A stretch of DNA of 22,497 nucleotides from an uncultured Acetatifactor sp. GTDB taxonomy: Bacteria > Bacillota > Clostridia > Lachnospirales > Lachnospiraceae. Positions 16,410-22,497 of this stretch are shown piece after piece (position 1 is the first letter of the stretch; the number at the start of each line of letters is the position of its first letter). The notes under the pieces were generated by a model that did no database searches, had not been told where the DNA came from, and worked only from the letters and a program-made list of their open reading frames with translations. The stretch lies in assembly GCA_934394665.1 (NCBI GenBank), contig CAKRRS010000041.1, positions 1 through 22,497 on the forward strand, in the 5' to 3' direction. The translations under genes and the position numbers were made by a program.

Positions 16410-17345
16410 ATGATCGAGACCATCATAAGTATGGAACTGCCCGTGGGAGAGCATCTGGCGGTCCGCAGAAACCGGATCCTGCCGAGGGAGGAAATCAAAA
16501 ATCCCGCAAGGATCAGTCTGGTATCCGGTATTCACGGGGACGAACTGGAAGGACAGTATATCTGTTATGAGGCGGCACGAAGGGTGAAAGAACATCCGGA
16601 GTATCTGAAGGGAATCGTTGATATATATCCGGCACTTAATCCGCTGGGAATCGATATGGCAAGCCGGACGCTGCCACGAATGAATATGGACATGAACCGC
16701 ATGTTTCCGGGAGATGCCGGAGGAGACATGATGGAGCGGATCACGGCTGCCATTGTAGATTCCATAATCGGTTCCGATATCTGCATTGATCTGCATGCCA
16801 GTGACATTTTCGTGAGGGAGATTCCGCAGGTACGTCTCAGCGAAGAATTTGCCAATGCATTGTTGCCGTATGCCAAGATGACCAACGTGGACATGATCTG
16901 GATGAATGCCACAGCCACGGTACATGAGTCTACGCTGGCGCATTCCCTGAATCTGCTGGGGGTACCGACGCTGGTGCTGGAGATGGGACAGGGACACAAT
17001 ATCCATACATCCTTCGGTAATCAGGTGGTGGACGGTATTTTCCATATCATGAGTGAAATGGGCATCTGGACAGGACCGGCTCCCAAGGTACAGGAGCCTG
17101 CGGTATCCAGTGACGGAGAGGTGGAGTTCATCCGCAGCCGCATGGATGGCGTATTTCTGCCGCTGATCGAACACAACCACTATGTGAAAAAAGGGGATCT
17201 GATCGGCGAAGTAGTGGATCCTTTTGAGGGAACGGTAAAACAGCAGATCAGGACGGAGAGAGGCGGACTGCTGTTTACACTCAGAGCGTATCCGGTAGTT
17301 TATGAAGGAGATCTGCTGGCACGAATTTTGACGGAATCATTATAA
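16410..17345 (+). CDS. Zinc-dependent deacylase of the succinylglutamate desuccinylase/aspartoacylase (M14) family, active-site residues intact
   Basis: A 311-residue soluble enzyme. ATG 16410 follows GGGAGG (16399-16404) by 5 nt. The N-terminal carboxypeptidase-like fold contains GIHGDELEG with zinc ligands His42 and Glu45, MNMDMNRMFPG with substrate-side Arg97, CIDLHASD with the third ligand His129, and TLVLEMGQG with the probable catalytic Glu191. The C-terminal part (about 240-311), MDGVFLPLIEHNHYVKKGDL then IGEVVDPFEG, is the barrel-like domain usual in AstE/AspA proteins. Members hydrolyse amide bonds of N-acyl amino acids or related small acyl compounds; the substrate here is unknown. 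A paralogue starts immediately downstream. No transporter gene is adjacent. A possible extended -10 (TGATACAAT, 16384-16392) lies just upstream and would leave a very short leader. Confidence 0.88.
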   Translation: MIETIISMELPVGEHLAVRRNRILPREEIKNPARISLVSGIHGDELEGQYICYEAARRVKEHPEYLKGIVDIYPALNPLGIDMASRTLPRMNMDMNRMFPGDAGGDMMERITAAIVDSIIGSDICIDLHASDIFVREIPQVRLSEEFANALLPYAKMTNVDMIWMNATATVHESTLAHSLNLLGVPTLVLEMGQGHNIHTSFGNQVVDGIFHIMSEMGIWTGPAPKVQEPAVSSDGEVEFIRSRMDGVFLPLIEHNHYVKKGDLIGEVVDPFEGTVKQQIRTERGGLLFTLRAYPVVYEGDLLARILTESL

Positions 17346-17357
17346 ATGGGGATTTTT

Positions 17358-18293
17358 ATGTTTGAAAGAGATATTTATACGATACATTCTACTTATAGAG
17401 AAGATATGCATATCAAAGGATTTCAGTTCGGAAAGGGCGAAAAGTCTGCCTGCATCGTAGGAGCCGCAAGAGGCAATGAGATCCAGCAGATGTATATCTG
17501 TGCCCAACTGGTAAAAACACTCAGGGAACTGGAGAATAACGGATGCATCAGCGCCGGCAAACAGATCCTGGTGATCCCGACCATCAATGCGTATTCTGTC
17601 AATATCGACAGGAGATTTTTCGGGGTAAAAGAGGCGGATATCAACCGGAGCTTCCCGGGTAATGATTACGGGGAGCCGGCAGACCGGCTGACCAATGCAT
17701 TGATCTCAGAGATCGGAGATTATGTCTACGGGATCCAGTTCACTTCGTTTTACAGACCGGGAGAATTCGTACCGCATGTGCGTATGATGGAGACCGGATA
17801 CCAGAACACTTCCCTGGCGAATCTGTTCGGCCTGCCGTATGTCGTGGTTCGCAAGCCGACGCCGATCGATACGAAGACACTGAATTATAACTGGCAGGAT
17901 GAGATGACGGCGGCATTTTCCGTGTATACCAATCAAAACAAGCAGATTGATGAAGCGAGTGCGAGACAGGCGGTGGCAGCTGTCTTACGTTTCCTGAAGC
18001 GTATGGGACTGATCCGCTATGAGAGCCATTCCGGATTCATCAGTCACATATTGTATGAGAAGGATCTGAGTGATGTATCTACGAACCGTGCAGGTATTTT
18101 CCGCGGAAAAGTGCATGCCGGGGATGATGTGCGTTATGGTATGGAGATGGCACAGATCATTGATCCTTACGACGGTTCCGTACGGGAGACCATTCTGGCG
18201 CCTACGGACGGTATTGTCTTTTTCGCTCATACAGAGGCACTGATCTGTGAGAAGGACATTGCGTACCGGCTGATCCACAGACTGCACGAATGA
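17358..18293 (+). CDS. M14/AstE-AspA-family paralogue that has lost two zinc ligands, probable pseudoenzyme
   Basis: A 311-residue protein, the same length as its upstream neighbour. I chose ATG 17358 because GGGGA (17348-17352) lies 5 nt before it. ATG 17346 directly follows the preceding stop and has that ribosome site inside it. The fold blocks are kept: INRSFPG, the VPHVRM segment, and a C-terminal IIDPYDG and ILAPTDGIVFF region like that of the partner. The zinc site is not. GIHGDE of the partner becomes GAARGNE (Arg38 for His; Glu41 kept), CIDLHAS becomes GIQFTSF (Thr129 for His), and the catalytic Glu is replaced in FSVYTNQN. From residue 125 to 143 the two align without gaps. The reading frame is intact and the gene is translationally adjacent, so this is a maintained protein rather than a decayed gene. 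A binding or regulatory subunit role is inferred. Confidence 0.85.
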   Translation: MFERDIYTIHSTYREDMHIKGFQFGKGEKSACIVGAARGNEIQQMYICAQLVKTLRELENNGCISAGKQILVIPTINAYSVNIDRRFFGVKEADINRSFPGNDYGEPADRLTNALISEIGDYVYGIQFTSFYRPGEFVPHVRMMETGYQNTSLANLFGLPYVVVRKPTPIDTKTLNYNWQDEMTAAFSVYTNQNKQIDEASARQAVAAVLRFLKRMGLIRYESHSGFISHILYEKDLSDVSTNRAGIFRGKVHAGDDVRYGMEMAQIIDPYDGSVRETILAPTDGIVFFAHTEALICEKDIAYRLIHRLHE

Positions 18294-18371
18294 CGAACCG
18301 TTCAAAAAGGAAGGTAAAATCTATCTAAATTTGTTGTTTTCTGCTATTGTGGGAAAATATAGGATGTTGTA

Positions 18372-18380
18372 TGATACTAT
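18372..18380 (+). promoter_or_regulatory. Putative extended -10 of the purL promoter
   Basis: TGATACTAT has the TGn extension plus TACTAT (18375-18380). No good -35 is seen at 17 bp; TTGTGG at 18347-18352 is 22 bp away. Transcription would start near 18387, at the first base of the long hairpin. Confidence 0.4.
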
Positions 18381-18385
18381 TCAGA

Positions 18386-18456
18386 ACCATGTAACTATCA
18401 TCAGATGTACGTCAAAGGCTCCCATTTGTAAGGGCATCTGATGATAGTTATATGGT
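18386..18456. repeat. Long inverted repeat (22-bp arms, 27-nt loop) upstream of purL
   Basis: The arms at 18386-18407 and 18435-18456 are reverse complements except for one G-U pair (base 18391). The core is AACTATCATCAGATG against CATCTGATGATAGTT. No T tract follows, so it is not a simple intrinsic terminator. It could cap the 5' end of the purL mRNA, bind a regulator as DNA, or be a small repeat element. No target-site duplication is evident. Confidence 0.85.
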
Positions 18457-18461
18457 GAGAT

Positions 18462-18506
18462 AACCGCATGAGCAAAAAGTAAGCATCGCAAGATGCGGTT
18501 TTGCGA
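18462..18506 (+). promoter_or_regulatory. Mutually exclusive small hairpins in the purL leader
   Basis: Three pairings share bases. AACCGCAT (18462-18469) can pair with ATGCGGTT (18493-18500). GCATC (18483-18487) can pair with GATGC (18492-18496) around a GCAA tetraloop. TCGCAA (18486-18491) can pair with TTGCGA (18501-18506). Only one can form at a time, which is the logic of a switch or attenuator, but no clear U tract or known ligand core is present. Confidence 0.4.
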
Positions 18507-18558
18507 ATGGGATTCTGAATCGTATCGCATAGTATAAAATTAATTTCGGAGGAGAGAC

Positions 18559-21500
18559 ATGGGCAACGTAAGACGTATCTATGTAGAGAAAAAGGAGCCG
18601 TATGCCGTCAAGGCAAAAGAACTGCACGATGAACTGAAAAATTATCTGGGCATTGATGTGGCGAGGGTTCGTGAGTTTATCCGCTATGACGTGGAGAATA
18701 TTTCGGACGAGGTATTTGCAAGAGCCTGCAAGACCGTATTTTCCGAGCCTCCCGTAGATGATCTGTATGAAGAGACCATCGAGATTCCTGCGGATGCAAG
18801 AGTATTTTCCGTAGAGTTCCTTCCCGGACAGTTCGATCAGAGAGCGGATTCCGCAGTGCAGTGTGTGAAGTTCTTAAAAGAGGACGAAGAACCTGTGATC
18901 CGTACCGCAGTCACCTATATGATCGAAGGACAGGTGTCCGACGAAGAATTTTCCAAGATCAAATCTTACTGCATCAACCCTGTGGATTCCAGAGAGACCG
19001 ATATGGTAAAGCCGGATACTCTGATTACAGCGTATGACGATCCTGCCGATGTTGCTATTTTCGACGGCTTCAGAGATATGGATGAGAGCAGCTTAAAAGC
19101 GCTGTATGAATCTCTGGGACTTGCCATGACATTCAAAGATTTTAAACATATTCAGAATTATTTCCACGATGATGAGAAGAGAGATCCTTCCATGACGGAG
19201 ATCCGTGTACTGGATACCTATTGGTCCGATCACTGCCGCCACACTACTTTTTCCACCGAGCTGACCGACGTGGAATTCGGTGAGGGCTATTATCGCTCTC
19301 CCTTAGAGACCACCTACCAGAGCTATCTGGATACCAGAGAAGAAATCTTTAAGGGCAGAGAGGACAAGTTCGTCTGCCTGATGGATCTGGCACTGATGGC
19401 AATGCGGAAGCTGAAAAAAGACGGCAAACTTGACGACATGGAAGAATCTGATGAGATCAATGCCTGCTCCGTAGTGGTTCCCGTGGAGATGGATTACGGC
19501 GATCACAGAGAGACCGAGGAGTGGCTGGTATTTTTCAAGAACGAGACCCACAATCATCCTACAGAGATCGAGCCTTTCGGTGGCGCTGCCACCTGTTTGG
19601 GCGGTGCTATCCGTGATCCTCTGTCCGGTCGTGGCTATGTATATCAGGCGATGCGTGTCACCGGTGCAGCAGATCCTACCGTTCCCGTATCCGAGACACT
19701 TCACGGCAAGCTGTCCCAGAAGAAACTGGTAAGAGGCGCAGCCAGCGGTTATTCCTCTTACGGTAACCAGATCGGTCTGGCTACCGGATTTGTAAAAGAG
19801 ATCTATCATCCCTCTTACGTGGCAAAGCGTATGGAGATCGGTGCTGTTATGGGCGCTGCTCCCCGCAAAAATGTCATCCGTGAGACCTCCGATCCCGGTG
19901 ATATCATCATCCTCCTCGGCGGACGTACCGGACGTGACGGCTGCGGCGGTGCTACCGGATCCTCCAAGGTACATACCGATACCTCCATCGAGACCTGTGG
20001 TGCCGAGGTACAAAAGGGTAATGCACCTACCGAGCGTAAGATCCAGAGACTGTTCCGCCGTGAGGAAGTCAGCCGTCTGATCAAAAAATGTAATGACTTC
20101 GGTGCCGGCGGTGTGTCCGTTGCCATCGGTGAGCTGGCAGACGGTCTGACCGTAGATCTGGACAAGGTACCTAAAAAGTATGCCGGACTGGACGGCACGG
20201 AACTGGCAATTTCTGAGTCCCAGGAGCGTATGGCAGTGGTCGTAGACCCTAAGGATGTGGATACTTTCTTAGGCTATGCCAAGGAAGAAAACTTAGAGGC
20301 TGTTCCCGTGGCAGTGGTTACCGAGGAGCCGAGACTGGTACTGAACTGGAGAGGCAAGCCTATCGTAGATCTGAAGAGAGCTTTCTTAGATACCAACGGT
20401 GCGCACCAGGAGACCAGAGTAAAAGTAGATATTCCATCTGAAGAAGAGAATTATTTCGATAAATGGGCTGTTCCCGCAGTAGGCGAGAAGCTGGAAGAGG
20501 GCGACGTGAAGGGTGCCTGGGTGGCACTGCTTAACGATCTCAACGTATGTTCCCAGAAGGGTCTGGTGGAGATGTTCGACTCCTCCATCGGTGCCGGCAG
20601 CGTACTGATGCCTTACGGCGGAAAATATCAGCTGACCGAGACCCAGACCATGGTAGCAAAGCTGCCTGTACTGGAAGGTAAGACCGATACCGTGACCATG
20701 ATGAGCTACGGCTTCGATCCTTACCTGTCCTCCTGGAGCCCTTATCACGGAGCTGTCTATGCAGTGACAGAGTCCATGGCGAAGATCGTGGCTTCCGGCG
20801 GTGATTTCAGTAAGATCCGCTTCACCTTCCAGGAGTACTTCCGCAGAATGACCGGTGATCCCGAGCGTTGGAGCCAGCCTTTTGCAGCACTGCTTGGTGC
20901 ATACGACGCACAGATCGGTTTCGGTCTGCCTTCCATCGGCGGTAAGGACAGTATGTCCGGTACCTTCAATGATATTGATGTACCGCCCACACTGGTATCC
21001 TTTGCCGTAGACGTGGCAAAATCCGGTGATATTATCACTCCGGAACTGAAGACACCCGGCGACAAGCTGGTACGCTTCTCTATTGACAAAGATGATTTTG
21101 ACATCCCGATGTATGAGGATGTGGCAGTATTATATGGTAAGATTCATGAGCTGACCGGGAACGGAACCATCGTATCCGCATACGCACTGGATTCCAAGGG
21201 TGTGGCAGCAGCCGTAGCCAAGATGGCATTCGGTAATAAGCTGGGTGTGAAGATCGATGACGATGTCACCACAGATGATTTGTTTGATAACGGTCTGGGC
21301 GATATTCTGGCAGAGATTCCGGCAGACAAGATGGCAGCATTGGAGGAGAAGGAACTGGATTACACTGTGATCGGTACCGTGACCGAGGAGCCTGCTTTTG
21401 TATACGGCGATGTGAAGATCACCATGGATGAGGCACTTGTATCCTGGACCTCCAAGCTGGAGAAGGTATTCCCCACCAAGGCGGTGAAGGGCACCGAGAA

Positions 21501-22356
21501 GATCGCAAGCGACTGCTACAAGGCTGACAGCATCTATGTATGCAAGCATAAGGTGGCAAAGCCTACCGTTTTCATTCCGGTATTCCCCGGAACCAACTGT
21601 GAATACGACAGCACCAAGGCATTCGAGCGTGCCGGAGCGCATGTGGAGACCAGAGTTTTCCGCAATCTGACCGCAGAAGATATCCGTGAATCCGTAGACG
21701 AATTCGAGAAGTCCATCGCACAGGCACAGATCATCATGTTCCCCGGCGGATTCTCCGCAGGTGATGAACCGGACGGCAGTGCGAAGTTCTTCGCAACAGC
21801 ATTCCAGAATGCGAAGCTGAAGGAAGCGGTCATGAAGCTGTTAAATGAGAGAGACGGTCTGGCACTTGGTATCTGTAACGGATTCCAGGCGTTGATCAAG
21901 CTGGGACTGGTTCCCTATGGTGAAATCACAGGACAGAAGGAGAATTCTCCTACCCTGACCTTCAATACCATCAACCGTCATATCTCCAAGATGGTATATA
22001 CCAAGGTCGTATCCAACAAGTCTCCCTGGTTACAGGGCGCTACACTTGGAGCAACTTACTGCAACCCTGCATCCCACGGTGAAGGCCGTTTCGTAGCGCC
22101 GAAGGAGTGGATCGACAAGCTCTTCGCAAACGGACAGGTCGCTACCCAGTACGCTGACCAGAACGGTAACGTATCCATGGATGAAGAGTATAACATCAAC
22201 GGTTCCTACTGCGCAATTGAAGGTATCACCTCCCCCGACGGCAGATGCTTCGGTAAGATGGCACACTCCGAGAGAAGAGATGCTGCTGTGGCTGTGAACA
22301 TCTATGGTGAGCAGGATATGAAGATCTTTGAGTCCGGTGTACAGTACTTTAAGTAA
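18559..22356 (+). CDS. purL: Phosphoribosylformylglycinamidine synthase, single-chain (PurL with fused glutaminase)
   Basis: A 1265-residue enzyme of de novo purine synthesis. It converts FGAR, glutamine and ATP to FGAM, glutamate and ADP in the cytoplasm. An N-terminal PurS-like region is at about 1-150. The synthetase halves follow, with SDHCRHTTFSTEL at His225, ETHNHPTEIEPFGGAA at Glu329, GGRTGRDGCGGATGSSK, and a second half with GLPSIGGKDSMSGTFND. The glutaminase domain starts near 1003 (FIPVFPGTNCEYDS, FPGGFSAGDEPDG). Nucleophile Cys1106 lies in GICNGFQ, and catalytic His1173 and Glu1175 in SHGEGR. The gene is intact and of the normal length for the one-chain clostridial form, so separate purS and purQ should not be needed. 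GGAGGAGA gives a strong ribosome site. Codon choice looks biased toward C-ending codons, as in well-expressed genes. No other pur gene is in the window. The leader is rich in hairpins and may regulate it. Confidence 0.97.
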   Translation: MGNVRRIYVEKKEPYAVKAKELHDELKNYLGIDVARVREFIRYDVENISDEVFARACKTVFSEPPVDDLYEETIEIPADARVFSVEFLPGQFDQRADSAVQCVKFLKEDEEPVIRTAVTYMIEGQVSDEEFSKIKSYCINPVDSRETDMVKPDTLITAYDDPADVAIFDGFRDMDESSLKALYESLGLAMTFKDFKHIQNYFHDDEKRDPSMTEIRVLDTYWSDHCRHTTFSTELTDVEFGEGYYRSPLETTYQSYLDTREEIFKGREDKFVCLMDLALMAMRKLKKDGKLDDMEESDEINACSVVVPVEMDYGDHRETEEWLVFFKNETHNHPTEIEPFGGAATCLGGAIRDPLSGRGYVYQAMRVTGAADPTVPVSETLHGKLSQKKLVRGAASGYSSYGNQIGLATGFVKEIYHPSYVAKRMEIGAVMGAAPRKNVIRETSDPGDIIILLGGRTGRDGCGGATGSSKVHTDTSIETCGAEVQKGNAPTERKIQRLFRREEVSRLIKKCNDFGAGGVSVAIGELADGLTVDLDKVPKKYAGLDGTELAISESQERMAVVVDPKDVDTFLGYAKEENLEAVPVAVVTEEPRLVLNWRGKPIVDLKRAFLDTNGAHQETRVKVDIPSEEENYFDKWAVPAVGEKLEEGDVKGAWVALLNDLNVCSQKGLVEMFDSSIGAGSVLMPYGGKYQLTETQTMVAKLPVLEGKTDTVTMMSYGFDPYLSSWSPYHGAVYAVTESMAKIVASGGDFSKIRFTFQEYFRRMTGDPERWSQPFAALLGAYDAQIGFGLPSIGGKDSMSGTFNDIDVPPTLVSFAVDVAKSGDIITPELKTPGDKLVRFSIDKDDFDIPMYEDVAVLYGKIHELTGNGTIVSAYALDSKGVAAAVAKMAFGNKLGVKIDDDVTTDDLFDNGLGDILAEIPADKMAALEEKELDYTVIGTVTEEPAFVYGDVKITMDEALVSWTSKLEKVFPTKAVKGTEKIASDCYKADSIYVCKHKVAKPTVFIPVFPGTNCEYDSTKAFERAGAHVETRVFRNLTAEDIRESVDEFEKSIAQAQIIMFPGGFSAGDEPDGSAKFFATAFQNAKLKEAVMKLLNERDGLALGICNGFQALIKLGLVPYGEITGQKENSPTLTFNTINRHISKMVYTKVVSNKSPWLQGATLGATYCNPASHGEGRFVAPKEWIDKLFANGQVATQYADQNGNVSMDEEYNINGSYCAIEGITSPDGRCFGKMAHSERRDAAVAVNIYGEQDMKIFESGVQYFK

Positions 22357-22373
22357 ATTGAGAGTTAATTAAA

Positions 22374-22497
22374 ATGAAGCAAAGGGACGAACTCCCGGAA
22401 CGAACAGAATGCCTTCTGGAAGCTGTAACGTCTCCGAGTGTGAATTCCCTAAAGAAGTGGATATCATATATGGTAGAGGGACGGGTCGCCTACACGC
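22374..22497 (+). CDS. Possible start of a gene running off the window, unrecognised
   Basis: ATG 22374 opens a frame with no stop to the window end (41 codons), starting MKQRDELPERTECLLEAV. It begins 17 bp after the purL stop, with only a weak GAGAG about 10 nt upstream. A 41-codon open stretch is not rare by chance, and no motif is recognisable. Small hairpins such as GGGA-CGAAC-TCCC (22384-22396) overlap it, so this stretch might instead be the untranslated end of the purL message. Confidence 0.3.
   Translation, partial: MKQRDELPERTECLLEAVTSPSVNSLKKWISYMVEGRVAYT

Larger units (their letters stand above)
18294..18558 (+). other. 265-bp leader region of purL, no gene seen
   Basis: There is no convincing open frame here. 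It contains a promoter-like extended -10 (18372-18380), a near-perfect 22-bp hairpin (18386-18456), and a second set of overlapping small hairpins (18462-18506). The purL ribosome site, GGAGGAGA, lies just before ATG 18559. The sequence does not match the core of a purine or PRPP riboswitch by eye. Confidence 0.6.

Noticed and set aside
16377..17180. 267-codon minus-strand open frame
   Set aside because: It is antisense to the M14 deacylase, which has complete motifs and a strong ribosome site.
18386..18456. Long inverted repeat as an intrinsic terminator for the deacylase pair
   Set aside because: The right arm is followed by GAGATAACC with no T tract.

Overview
This window looks like chromosomal DNA of an anaerobic Firmicute of the class Clostridia, most likely family Lachnospiraceae. 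That placement is an inference from gene content and style: a single-chain, about 1265-residue PurL with a fused glutaminase, wall-anchored proteins ending in an RPxTGD-type sorting signal, a LytTR/GHKL two-component pair, a PAS-GAF-GGDEF protein with cysteine-rich PAS, and AGGAGG-like ribosome sites before most genes. No rRNA, tRNA, transposase, phage gene or CRISPR array is visible.

Layout. (1) 1-3301 is a cell-surface block. It holds the C-terminal end of a Thr/Pro-rich wall-anchored protein with an in-frame 18-bp tandem repeat, a terminator, a second complete wall-anchored protein with a paralogous C-terminus, and a CAP-domain lipoprotein. It closes with a perfect 17-bp palindromic hairpin. 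(2) 3390-12695 is one long same-strand run: a structured leader, a Cache-domain chemoreceptor, a Ca2+-type P-type ATPase, a secreted glycerophosphodiester phosphodiesterase, a diguanylate cyclase, and a LytTR response regulator overlapping its 7-TM GHKL sensor kinase by 4 bp. It is a sensing and signalling block spanning periplasm-side ligand sensing, ion balance, c-di-GMP and a quorum-type two-component system. Co-transcription of all six is not proven. (3) 12702-14987 on the minus strand is a 761-residue protein with an N-terminal cyclic-nucleotide-binding-like domain and a long unrecognised remainder. It runs head-on into the kinase gene with only 6 bp between stop codons. (4) 15198-16278 is a small unrecognised gene followed by a TetR-type regulator, read divergently from the minus-strand gene. 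(5) 16410-18293 is a tandem pair of M14/AstE-AspA-type deacylases. The first keeps the zinc and catalytic residues. The second has lost two of the three zinc ligands and the catalytic glutamate. (6) 18294-18558 is a 265-bp leader with a near-perfect 22-bp hairpin and a set of competing small hairpins. It precedes purL (18559-22356), the purine-biosynthesis FGAM synthase. (7) A possible gene start at 22374 runs off the end.

The most interesting items are the active/inactive deacylase pair, the large minus-strand protein with a degenerate nucleotide pocket, the hairpin-rich purL leader, the structured chemoreceptor leader, and the cysteine-rich PAS of the diguanylate cyclase. I did not find a clear new defence or mobile system. 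Domain calls are from reading motifs by eye, without database searches.
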